Of a DNA stretch of 64,000 nucleotides, positions 47,213 to 57,666 are shown one piece after another. The translations under genes were made by a program, and so were the position numbers. The stretch covers positions 372,001 through 436,000 of the forward strand of contig JADJTQ010000001.1 in assembly GCA_016711125.1 (NCBI GenBank), written 5' to 3'. The notes under the pieces were generated by a model. The model saw only the letters and a list, made by a program, of their open reading frames with translations. It made no database searches and was not told the DNA's origin. Numbering within the stretch: position 1 is the first letter of the stretch; every line of letters starts with the position of its first letter. The stretch comes from Saprospiraceae bacterium (lineage in GTDB: Bacteria > Bacteroidota > Bacteroidia > Chitinophagales > Saprospiraceae).

Positions 47213-48686
47213 ATGCATGAAATCTTCATTTCTTATCGGCGGAAGGATCAGCTGATATCACCGGTCGCATCTTTGACCATCTGAAAAAGAAATACGTGTC
47301 CTGGTACCCCATTCAAGGATGTCGGCTCCATTGCCCTGGGGTCGGATTTTCGCACAGTGATAAACAAGGCCGTGGAAGATTGTCAAGTCATGCTGGTGGT
47401 CATTGGAGATGAATGGCTCAATGCTGTCAATAACACTGGAAAAAGAAGCATCGATAAGGATGATGACTTTGTGCGGACAGAAATCGAAGCTGCTTTGTAC
47501 CGAAATATTTCGGTGATACCGGTTTTGGTGGGGGATCAGTCCATGCCAGAGGCAGATTCGCTGCCCGAAACCATTCGTAGATTGGCCTTTCGCAGTGCCG
47601 CATGGGTCAGACCTGATCCAGATTTTCACAGTGATATGGACCGGCTGCATGAAAGGTTGTCGGAATTCATGCGGACCGATTCTAGAAAGCTGTGGAAATC
47701 AATTGGCATTTTTCTCCTTTTCGCTCTTCTTCTTCTTTCTTTTGCTTTTATTGTTTATCCAAAGGTAAAAGAAGAATCGGATTGGAAGCTTGTTCAACAA
47801 AACCTAACAGTGGAAGCCCTGGAGGAATTTACTAATAAATTGCCGAACAGTAAACATAAAGGTGTAGCTGTATTTATGATCGATTCACTGAACATGGAGT
47901 CGTCTTGGAAGTTTGTTCAACAAGACTTAACAGTGGAAGCCCTGGAGGAATTTACTAATAAGTTTCCAAACAGTAAACATAAAGATATAGCAGTATTTAT
48001 GATCGATTCACTGAATTTGGATTCGGCTTGGATAAGGGTTTTGGATGTTGGTACCAGTGGATGCTTTGAGGGTTTTTCGTGCGAAATTTCCAAAGAGTAA
48101 ATATGATAATAGGTTAACATTTATGATCGATTCATTGGAGTCAGCATTGAAAGATGCAAAATTGAAACGCAATCCGATGCCTTCAGAGCATGACCCACTT
48201 GGAGCAGGAGAAGAACTGATTGCCAGAGATACGATTGATAAATCGAAACATATTATAGAGGAGACGCTAAATATTTCTGGCGACATGCAATTTCGCCTAA
48301 AGTATCGGGATAACCAGAATAGATGGAGATATCTTGCGGGCAGACCTAGTAAGATGGATGTGACAGCTTTTTTAGATCCTAGTCCGCATTCCGGGACAGT
48401 TTGGTCATTAAGGGAAAAGAATGCAGATCTTAAGGAATTGTTCTTATTAGGAACAAATTATCGATTAAATGGTAGAACGCATCAGAATAATAGAGATATA
48501 ACATTGGTACAAAAGGTTGAACCTGGGACTTCATGGACCCTGAGACAATCTAGTTGTGGAGTAAATGAACGCATTTTCGGAGTGCAGGACGAATCGGCGT
48601 GGATTCGGATTGTCGATTTGAATAAAATTGAACTAATTGTTAATTCTAATCATGCTACTTGCATTAAGTTTGAAGTCGTCAGATAA
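47213..48686 (+). CDS. TIR domain, membrane helix and 38-residue repeats; several frame breaks
   Basis: Pieces in several frames form one protein. MHEIFISYRRKD begins a TIR domain; after a break ADITGRIFDHLKKKYVSW follows, then DVGSIALGSDFRTVINKAVEDCQVMLVVIGDEWL and TEIEAALYRNISVIPVLV. A membrane helix comes next (GIFLLFALLLLSFAFIVYP). Then two near-identical repeats, each WK(L/F)VQQ.LTVEALEEFTNK, NSKHK and FMIDSLN, and after another break (about 48050) a third, DALRVFRAKFPKSKYDNR. The C-terminal 190 residues are strand-rich (WSLREKNADLKELFLLG, TSWTLRQSSCGVNERIFG) and unassigned. The repeats resemble the AW..A...T..AY..YL..YP helical repeats seen in caspase- and TIR-bearing proteins. Probably a membrane-anchored effector. 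Confidence 0.75.
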
Positions 48687-48709
48687 ATAGCTGGCGCAAC
48701 AGAACAATA

Positions 48710-49091
48710 GGCGATTGAGTATTTAACAAATTATAGTGACATCGTCTCAACCAACCACATGATGGTGGTGGTTTCTCAAAAAACCTGCACATCAAATTGG
48801 GTACCCTTTGAGGTAGGATACGGTCAGGCGATGTTGATGGATTTGAGCACTGATGATCTTCAAGGGAGTAAAAAATTGAAACTATCCATCCTGACCTTGA
48901 AAGATCTTGCCCATGAAACGCTTCCGGATTATATGCATTTAGCCTACGAGATCCGGGGAGCCAGCACTCTTAATGGTTTCATTGCCAAATTGCTGAAGAT
49001 GCCGGTAGAGAAAGGCATCCGGGAGAACAGAATGCGCGAAAATTATCACATGGGAAAGGCATTAAATGAAGTGTTGGAATGGAGTCGGTAA
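48710..49091 (+). pseudogene. C-terminal half of a TIR-like domain protein
   Basis: Starts after a TAG, first residues AIEYLTNYSDIVSTNHMMVVVSQKTC; only then does an ATG occur (48759). CTSNWVPFEVGYGQAML is the helix carrying the catalytic-position Glu of TIR domains (NWVPFEVG), and KLKLSILTLKDLAHETLPDYMHLA completes the last strand and helix. The first half, with the usual FISY strand, is missing. It is therefore a truncated remnant, or a strange N-terminally lacking TIR. It sits between two other TIR genes. Confidence 0.6.
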
Positions 49092-49228
49092 GAGGCTGAT
49101 AATTTTTAGCCGAAGGTTACTCCCAAGCCATTAAATCATTTTATTAGTTATACTTGGGTGTGTTTAATGATGGGTCTGAGCAGTAAACCTTTTTTTGCAG
49201 TGAGCATGAAACAGCCAATCAAACAGCA

Positions 49229-49711
49229 ATGAACATTTTTCTTTCATATAATTCGCGTGATCGGGATTTGGTGACATTCATGGCATCCAAACTCAAGGAT
49301 GCATAATACGAAGTATTCTTTGATCAGGAGAGTATTGGGTCAGGTGAACTATGGCTCAAAATTATAGAGGATGGTATTAATCGCAGCGATGCCGCACTGG
49401 TCATGGTGGGCGAATATGGCATTGGTGAGTGGCAGAGCAAAGAAATTCTGAGAATCTTCAATAGGAAATCGGATTTCGAATATTTGATCGTTCCGGTGAT
49501 TCTTCCCAATAACCATAATTTTGGGCAAAGCCAACTGGAGTGGTATTTAGCTGACCGGCAGTGGATCAGCATAAATGATGTCCATGATGATTTTGCTATG
49601 GAACAAATACTGTCGCTCCTGCAGAAATCAAGGCATCAGCCTAGCCTTTCCGACGAAGACCGTGATCCAAACAATCCAAAAAAAACAAAAGAAATCCATA
49701 CAAGGGTCTGA
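49229..49711 (+). pseudogene. TIR domain protein with in-frame TAA stop after codon 25
   Basis: From ATG 49229 the frame reads MNIFLSYNSRDRDLVTFMASKLKDA, TAA (49304-49306), then YEVFFDQESIGSGELWLKIIEDGI, ALVMVGEYGIGEWQSKEI and LIVPVILPN, a complete TIR domain of about 160 residues. Unlike the other breaks in the window this is a substitution-type nonsense codon in an otherwise continuous frame (GGA/GAA to TAA-like change), so it may be a genuine inactivation. The Glu-bearing helix EWQSKEIL is present. Confidence 0.6.
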
Positions 49712-49947
49712 AGAGTTTTGAGACACATATGGTGGTGATGAGGGAGGGGGAGAAATAACCTTGTATTTTAATTACTAAATTATGAAATTGTATTATATTC
49801 CGTCATAGTCAACATTTAAATCTGAGTCAAAGAAATTTCTTTGCATTGATTTTGGCTATTTCTTTGTTATAGAGTCAAAATGATGTCACAAAGTTTGTCG
49901 TCCTTTTTAATTATTGTCTTTTCAAGCACCTCAATTACAGGCACCAA

Positions 49948-52698
49948 ATGAATCCAGTTAATAAGTATCATACATTTTTAAGCCATTCTCATAGTGATGC
50001 TGATCTGGTTGAGCAAATTGCGAAAAAACTGCAGGATGAGTATCAGTTGGAAGTATTTCTGGATAAATGGATCTTGGTTCCAGGGCAGCCCTTTCCACAG
50101 GCTCTTTCAAAGGGGCTTGATGAGGCGGAAACCTGCACCATTTTTATTGGAAGCAATACGCCTACAGGATGGTTTCGAAATGAGGTGGATAAAGCTTTAA
50201 ATAAGCAAGCAAAAGATTCCTCCTTTAGAGTTATCCCGGTATTATTACCCAATGCCAATGATAGTTTTGTTGGTGATTTTTTAGAATTACGAACATGGAT
50301 CAAATTTAAATCCGGCATTGAAGAACCGGAGGCACTGCATCAATTAGTTTCCGGTATCGTAGGAAGGCCTCCCGGAAGAATAGACGGATCTGTCACGAGA
50401 CAGACCGCAATAAAACTTACCGTGGTCCCCCAAAGAAGTTTGTCTGAGATCATTGGAAGGCAAGAGGATTTGCAAAATCTAAGAATGGTAATGCTTGACG
50501 ACAGGCCGGTAGTTTTAGTGAATGGTATGGGTGGGATTGGCAAAACTACCCTGGCAGAAGGCTATATGGTTGAATATGGTAATGAATACAGACATTTGGT
50601 CTGGTTAAATGCGGAATCCGGATTTAAGGAGGCTGTTGTAAGTAACTATAGACTCACAGAAAATCTTAAACTGAAAGAGACTCCTGCGGATCAGAAATTT
50701 GATGCCATCCTGTTTGAATTAGACCGGTTACCAGGCCCTAACCTGATGATCATTGATAATGCCACATGTGAGTTTGCTACCTATAGAGATGTCATACCAC
50801 AAACTCCCAATTGGCACATATTACTTACCTCTAGAGAACGGATTGGAGCTTATATACCAATGGAACTTGACTTCCTTACGGAAGAATATGCCATGAGTCT
50901 CTTTAAAGAGCATTGTGATATCCTTACTGATGAAGAGGTGCGAACTATAGTAAGAAAATTAGAAAAGCACACTCTGGTAGTTGAAATTGTAGCTAAGGCC
51001 GCTACCCGAAACCGATGGAGTTATGCGGTGGCAATGTCAGCACTGGAAGAAGATGCTAATACAGACGTAAAAACGAAAAGGTCGGATGACAAGGCCATAG
51101 ATAGGATAAAAACTTATCTTATTTCTCTATTTAATATAAGCCGGTTAAATGCAAACGAACGATGGATTCTTAAGCAATTTTGTGGACTACCGGGAAATTA
51201 TATCACCTTTGAGTTCTTATATAAATTGCTTCACATAGATAAGCTTGAATGGAAGGACAAATTTGCCTCTTCTCTTGAAAACCTTTATGAAAGCGGCTAT
51301 CTGCAAAAAAATGAGGCAGGAAATTACAAAATGCATGCCGTTTTGAAGGAAACATTCAAAACATCTCTAAAACCCGGGTTGTCCGATATGTCTGAATTAA
51401 TCGAAAATGTATCAGAACTCATATTTTTAGATCAGTCCAAGGACAATCCCGTTGATAAATTCCCATTCATGCCTTTTGGAGAAACATTGTTAGAGTTATT
51501 TCCGGAAGATGAGTCCTCTGAAATTGCCGCCTTAAAATCCAACCTGGCTTTGGTCTATAAGGATTTAGGGGATTATGAAAAGGCCCGGGATTTATTGGAA
51601 GGGGCTTTAAAAAGCGATTTGCAAAACTTTGGAGAACTCCATCCTAATGTGGCCAGAAGTCAGTCCAACCTGGCTTTGGTCTATCAGGATTTAGGGATTA
51701 TGAAAAGGCCCGGGATTTATTGGAAGGGGGCTTTAAAAAAGCGATTTGCAAAACTTTGGAGAACTCCATCCTAATGTGGCCAGAAGGCAGTCCAACCTGG
51801 CTTTGGTCTATCAGGATTTAGGGGGATTATGAAAAGGCCCGGGATTTATTGGAAGGGGCTTTAAAAAGCGCTTTGCAAAACTTTGGAAAACTCCATCCTA
51901 ATGTGGCCATAAGTCAGTCCAACCTGGCTTTGGTCTATCAGGATTTAGGGGATTATGAAAAGGCCCGGGATTTATTGGAAGGGGCTTTAAAAAGCGCTTT
52001 GCAAAACTTTGGAGAACTCCATCCTAATGTGGCCATAAGTCAGTCCAACCTGGCTGTGGTCTATCAGGATTTAGGGGATTATGAAAAGGCCCGGGATTTA
52101 TTGGAAGGGGCTTTAAAAAAGCGCTTTTGCAAAACTTTGGAGAACTCCATCCTAATGTGGCCAGAAGGCAGTCCAACCTGGCTTTGGTCTATCAGGATTT
52201 AGGGGATTATGAAAAGGCCCGGGATTTATTGGAAGGGGCTTTAAAAGCGCTTTTGCAAAACTTTGGAGAACTCCATCCTAATGTGGCCAGAAGGCAGTCC
52301 AACCTGGCTGTGGTCTATCAGGATTTAGGGGATTATGAAAAGGCCCGGGATTTATTGGAAGGGGCTTTAAAAAGCGCTTTGCAAAACTTTGGAGAACTCC
52401 ATCCTAATGTGGCCAGAAGGCAGTCCAACCTGGCTTTGGTCTATAAGGATTTAGGGGATTATGAAAAGGCCCGGGATTTATTGGAAGGGGCTTTAAAAGC
52501 GATTTGCAAAACTTTGGAGAACTCCATCCTAATGTGGCCATAAGGCAGTCCAACCTGGCTGTGGTCTATCAGGATTTAGGGGATTATGAAAAGGCCCGGG
52601 AGCTTTGGAATTCAGCCTATACTATCTTTATGAAAAAACTGGGGCCGGAACATCCACATACTAAAACTGTCCAGCAATTTTTAGATTCCATAAAGTAA
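49948..52698 (+). CDS. TIR-NB-ARC-TPR (NLR-like) protein; repeat region with frame breaks
   Basis: About 915 residues. TIR, residues 1-150 (HTFLSHSHSDADLVEQIAKKL, FLDKWILVPGQPFPQAL, GWFRNEVDKAL with the catalytic-position Glu). NB-ARC, about 165-500: P-loop VNGMGGIGKTTLAEGY, Walker B LMIIDNATCE, then LLTSRERIG and a winged-helix-like part. TPR part: nine 42-residue kinesin-light-chain-type repeats (SNLALVYQDLGDYEKARDLLE). The frames jump several times inside the repeats because of variable A- and G-runs. The architecture is that of STAND NLR defence proteins: TPR senses, ATPase oligomerises, TIR depletes NAD. No separate effector is needed. Confidence 0.87.
51541..52640 (+). repeat. Nine tandem 126-base coding repeats (TPR units)
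   Basis: Units begin AACCTGGCT(T/G)TGGTCTAT at about 51541, 51668, 51795, 51920, 52049, 52175, 52301, 52429 and 52555. They are nearly identical in DNA; main differences are GCTTTG/GCTGTG, AGAAGG/ATAAGT/AGAAGT, AAGGAT/CAGGAT and the lengths of the G-run in TTTAGGGGATTATG and the A-run in TTTAAAAAGCG. The last unit diverges after CGGGAG. Confidence 0.85.
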
Positions 52699-52750
52699 GA
52701 AATAAAAATCCGATTTATTCTAAATATGGTGCCTTGATAAGATGTCGCAG

Positions 52751-52926
52751 AGTCATAACCGGACATGCTAATTTGTTCCGTTTTTATGCCATGGTCTTAA
52801 TAAAAAAGATCTCCTTGTAAGTTGTCGTTTTTAGATCTGAAAAGTGGAATATCTACAAGTAAGTCTTAAAGAATTTGTTTTCGACCTGGTTGTTCTTGTT
52901 CAGATCGCAGGTGTTTCGCAAGTAAA
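52751..52926 (+). pseudogene. Decayed 3' end of an SMP-30-type gene
   Basis: GGACATGCTAATTTGTTCCG, then TCTGAAAAGTGG and CAGGTGTTTCGC, match the 3' end of the SMP-30 gene (38391-38580) in the same order with many indels. It has stops in every frame. It shows an old duplication of that gene near the NLR-like gene. Confidence 0.55.
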
Positions 52927-53004
52927 TCGACTTTCAAGGGTTACTTTTAGAGAACATTGACATTTACTTACCGATACTTACCGATCCATCAGAAAAAACT
53001 GAAT

Positions 53005-54867
53005 ATGATGCTTTTTGACTTCCATGCTCATTTGACGATTAAGCCATTTAATTCCAAGACAATCTACTCAGATAGCGTTGACCTCCCGGATAAAGATTTT
53101 TGGAGGGAGAGACACCGACCCAAAAAGAATATCTCCGATCTTCGAAAGATTTAGGACTAGCATGGGAAATTAATACAACGTCTCAAATACACCTCAACTC
53201 ATTACAAAAAAGTGGTTTCCGCATCATTTGTACCTCTCTTTATCCTTTGGAGGGGGTGTTTACCATCGCTTTTAAAGATGTCAAAAAATCTGTACTCTGG
53301 GAAATACTAAAAGGCGTGGATAAAGTGACCATCATACTTTCGGCGATTTCGAAATTAGGTAAACCAGCCTTCCGCAGACTCGTAGCTACTTTAACCGGTT
53401 TTGAGGTGGATCGGATTGAAGCAATAGCCAAAGGTGACTACCATTATTATGAAGTGCTCCAGGCTGAATATGATTTCCTGGAGAAAAATCAAAATGAGTT
53501 ACCGGCATTTGGAAAAATTAAGTATGAACTGGCAAGGAATTTTGCAGATACACAAAGAATTATCCAGGAAGGTAAAATTGCGGTCATTCACACGATCGAA
53601 GGTTGCAATGCTTTTTTGGATTTAAGCGGGCGATTTGAACATCATCTGGGCAATGAGTCCAGTCAGAATGCTCGCGAAATAGTCGATATCTTAAAGAAAA
53701 ACATAAAGGATTTTCGCCAGAAGGCTTTTCCACCGTTCATTATCACTCTGGCTCATCATCAATATAATTTCTTGTGTGGCCATTCACCCAGTTTCATCAG
53801 CCTTTCCAAACTATTTCTGCAGCAGGAAGGCGAAACAATCCGGGAGAGAACCGGCGAAAAGATCCATTTTTATGATGTAGGCATCCGGTCATGGGCCTTT
53901 GAAGTGATCGAACTAATTCTGGAGAAAAGAGCGGGAGAGGTCCGTACCCTCATCGACACCAAACATATGAGTCCAGCCGCCCGGGAAGACTATCACGCTT
54001 TCATAAAGCGAAAAAGAGCCGAAGGAGATCTAATACCCATTATTCAAACCCACACCGGCGTCAGTGGCAGGGCAAAAATGAGCGAGGCTAGAATAGCCAG
54101 CAAAACCCTGGAGCTCAAACTACGGGATAGAAAAAAATCTTTTTTCAATACCGGCTCGATCAATCTCTTTGATGATGAAATCAGGGATATCATAGAGTCA
54201 AAAGGTATGATCGGGATCATGCTCGACGAAAAACGCATCGCGGGCAAAATCCTTCCTCCGGAGGGCCTTTTTTGGGCAGCTAAAATACCCCGGAAGATCG
54301 ATCAGTCGGGTAATCTCATCCCAAGTACACCCGACCAAAGATATGACGAATTAAAGCTTGACTTCAGGAAATGTATGTTCCGTTTAGTTACTGACAGAGG
54401 TAAATTGGAGGAAGAACTTTTACTGCCGTCCGATCAACAAAAATCACGAAAAATAAAGGAGACTTTCAGAAAGAATACTTGAGCGGGAAAACGAATTGGC
54501 TGTCCTTCGTGCGCGATTAGAACCAATTGTCTTATCGATCTTGTTCAATCAATTTTTTCACATCGTAAAGGTTACTGGCAACAATGAAGACGCCTGGAAT
54601 CATATTTGTCTTGGCACCGATTATGAGGACGTCATTGATCCGCTAGACATATACTACTACGCCGATGGGCTCGTAAATTTTGATCAACGCCTCCAAAAGT
54701 TTTGGGAAAGAATGTTAAGAGAAGCAGCGAAAGATCAATTTAAGGACAATGAGGCATTTCAACAATACAGAACATTTCTTTCTGACAAGCTACCGGAAGA
54801 TTTAATCAAAAAGATCTTATGGGAAAACTCGCAGTGGTTTTTAGAAAAGCATTTTGTGGAAGTTTGA
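53005..54867 (+). CDS. Membrane-dipeptidase-like (M19) metallohydrolase, two frame breaks
   Basis: Three frames make about 620 residues. The start has the metal-binding LFDFHAHL. After a break around 53130 come IICTSLYPLEG, IAVIHTIEGCNAFL (metal-binding Glu), FIITLAHHQYNFLCGH (metal-binding His), RTLIDTKHMSP and PIIQTHTGVSG. After a second break around 54485 comes WNHICLGTDYEDVIDP, the C-terminal Asp motif. Motif order matches membrane dipeptidases (family M19), but inserts make it longer than usual. No signal peptide or membrane anchor, so probably cytoplasmic. It follows the TIR-NB-ARC-TPR gene; whether it is part of that system is unknown. Confidence 0.72.
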
Positions 54868-55543
54868 TGGGGTGGGTTTTTGCCATATTTTGAAGTTAAT
54901 GATTATTGACTATCACCGTAGCCAAGAAATTTCGCGCTTATCATTACCAATTAATTGTGACGGTAATCCGTTGGGATCACTAGACAATCAAGAAATAGTT
55001 TTAGAACAGTACATTGCCTTGCAAGCTTGCTAAGACACGCACAATCGAACTATTTAACTGGCGGATTCATGTTATTCTCTGAAAATAACCATTCTATTTC
55101 GGACCATCAAACAAATGCAATATTTATAAGGAGACAATTACGTCACTGACTAGTGAAAACATCTAAACCACCGAAAATTGGGTTGATCTTTAATGGCTCC
55201 ATTTCGATATACTTTATACTCTAGTCGCGCGTAATCCTCTGCTGCAGAAATCCATTCACAACTGCCATTGACAAAAGATTGCAAAGGGGATTTATACCCT
55301 GATACCAAGAAGGTGTCAGGAAAATTAAATCAAATTCAACCCAATCAAATGCAAATTGCAAAGTTGCAACAATTTGTTAAAAGCCAGGTTGATAAGGCTT
55401 TGCGATGATATTATGAGTTTGGAGGTGTGTACTTTTTTGTTTTCCCGCCATTTTGTTCTTTGCTTTGATAAAAAGCACAAAACTTTGCATTTACACAACC
55501 ACAAATGGTTTTCAGAGGAAGCGACGCACAGCTGAACTGACCA
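54868..55543. other. Noncoding, decayed DNA
   Basis: No intact gene. The stretch precedes an IS21-like remnant and may include more of its decayed coding DNA. Confidence 0.45.
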
Positions 55544-55725
55544 ATTCAACCAGTACGAAAAACCCCTACTAAAGAAGTTACCCAAGGAACTTTTTGATAT
55601 GAAGAAAAATACCGGTGCCAAGTTGCAACGCAATTATCATGTGGCTTTAGGCGAGGACAAACCGATTCCAAAGATTGAAAAGGCTGTAATATGCAGAAAC
55701 AACGCAGTTGAACTCAGCAGGAATT
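55544..55725 (+). mobile_element. Remnant of an IS21-family transposase (IstA-like)
   Basis: A plus-strand frame reads FNQYEKPLLKKLPKELFDMK, then GAKLQRNYHVALGEDK, then KAVICRNNAVEL. This is the order at the C-terminal part of IS21 IstA transposases (EKP.L.PLP..., V...YHV..., then a strand with a TVE-like motif). The expected YYSVPY is missing and stops surround it, so it is a dead fragment. No terminal repeats were found. Confidence 0.55.
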
Positions 55726-56109
55726 TACTCAGCCTTCTACACTAGAACAAATTGGTCACATCGAAAGTTTTTCATTCGATCATACAGCGAACTATTTGCT
55801 ATCGATTTCAATTTGAGAATTTCAATGCGCTTAATTAAAACTGCCATGCATAGATTTATCAAATTCTATGATAGAGATCGTATTAACTCTGGTATTAATT
55901 ATGAATGCCCATTGTATGAAGTACGAAAATGTAGGTCTGGATTTACACGGGTCTGGGTAGCAGACTTTTCGAATTAAAAATCCCTCTTAAGTAACCAATC
56001 CGTGGGTTTGGTATTCGGAAAAATGCCCTAGGAAGGCAAATTAATTGTATTATTACTTAACCAAAAGAGAATCTTCTCCAATTTATAGGGGTTAAGACAG
56101 TCACGAACA

Positions 56110-57666
56110 TTACTTCTCTGGTGGAGTCAGTCCCTGTTGCTTGATCCATGCCAAAAGTTTCTCCTTTTCCTCTTTCTCAGCTTGTGCTTTCTTCTCTGCT
56201 TCCTCTGCCCTTTTTCCTGCCTGCTCCTTCTTGTCCTTCTTTTTGTTCCACACCTCAATCGGCTCCAGAATAGCCGACCTGATATTTGCTAAGAGATGCT
56301 CTTTATGCTTATAGTAGTAGACAGATAGCACCGAGGGATATTTCTCCCAATGTTCGTACATGGAATAAGGTTCTCCTTCCGCCAGGATTGGCCTAATCGG
56401 AATTGAGGGAAAAAAAGGGATGATATGAGATAATTCTTGTGGAATACTCTTAGCATCTGTCAAGTCGGCGACTACAAAGTTTGACATGTTCGCCAACAAC
56501 TGAACTGTTTCAGTTAAATCGCGATTTCCAGAGGGTTCAAAATCAAAGACAATTGGCACTAAGTCATGTTTTCGAAGCTCCTCTCTTAAGGCATCGAGAA
56601 CTTGTTTTCGTTCTTCATAAAACCGTCCCAAAATCAATACGGCCTTTGAGGTAATCGTATTAATGACGCTGCGGATTTTCTTGTTGTTGAGTAGTAGATA
56701 GACAAACTGGGCAACCTCCAACTCATCCACGATCACAGGAGATTGATCCTCGGGCGTGATGACGAGATCGCGGCGAAACGCTGCTTGATCATCAAGCTTT
56801 AGGTCCCAGGCAGCAATGCCGTAGATTCGACTGCCAGTGAGTCGGGTGTTGGAGAGGTCAGTGCCCACAAGAACAGCCCGCTCAAGATTCGAATAACTGA
56901 GATCAGCGCCACTCAATTGAGCGTGCGATAGATCCGCGCCACGGAGGTTAGCACCAACTAACATCGATTTGTCGTCAAATCTAGCATTTCGAAGTTTTGC
57001 TTCCTCAAGATTCGCTTTAGTCAGGTTTGCACCCTCGAAATGAGCGCCGTGTATCTCTGCGTGGAGTAAGCGGGCTTCAGTAAGGTCAGTATAACGGAAG
57101 CTCGCTTCATTGAGTTGTGCTCCCTTTAGACTGGTCTCTCTCAGTGATGCTCCGTCTAGCTTGGCCCTGCGCAAGTCTACATAGCCAATGCAGATGCCAT
57201 CGAGGTTGGCACCACGCAGATCGACTTCCCGTGCCAGTCTAAAGTGGATTTACTTTGTATTGATATAGCTTCGAATCTGGGCAACGCGGCGTGAGGTTGT
57301 ATCTGTTCCAAATTTCCAGCGCCTCACCGCGCTCCTTAGATCGGATTGGTGTGCAAGCCAGTTCGAGAAATCGATCCAAATCCTCCCTATCACCAACAAA
57401 ATTGGGATGAGTCCTACATACCAAATCCTTACTTGTCGCCATCATAAGTTTTTCCGATGCGCCTGTTGCCCTGATTTCGGGTGAGATGTTAGCCCACAAA
57501 CTTGGATAAGGCTTTTGCCAATGATCGCATCCAGAATGTTCAAAATAGAGGCACTCCTGCTATATTCTTCTAGCATGCCTGTTTGAAATCTATTGATAAT
57601 ACTTCTAGTGGACCGTGTGCCTGAACCCGTCTCTGCATATTCCAGTGAAGCTGACTCCAAAATCAA
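56110..57666 (-). CDS. Pentapeptide-repeat protein with Rossmannoid (TIR-like) domain; 5' part in broken frames
   Basis: The intact part (57174-56110, 354 residues) has about 25 pentapeptide repeats (ADLSHAQLSGADLSYSNLERA), a domain with AVLILGRFYEERKQVLDALREEL, IVFDFEPSGNRDLTETVQLLANMSNFVVADLTDA, that resembles the TIR/deoxyribosyltransferase-like module found in many pentapeptide proteins, and a charged coiled-coil tail. Repeats continue upstream (LAREVDLRGANLDG) into another frame (57499-57239, with WANISPEIRATGASEKLMM) and then a third (57666-57442). These may be the N-terminal 150 residues cut off by indels near 57243 and 57515. Start is therefore uncertain. Confidence 0.65.

Noticed and set aside
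51541..52640. Regular array that might be taken for CRISPR or a satellite
   Set aside because: Period of about 126 bases without spacers, and the units translate to canonical TPR sequence continuous with the NB-ARC gene.
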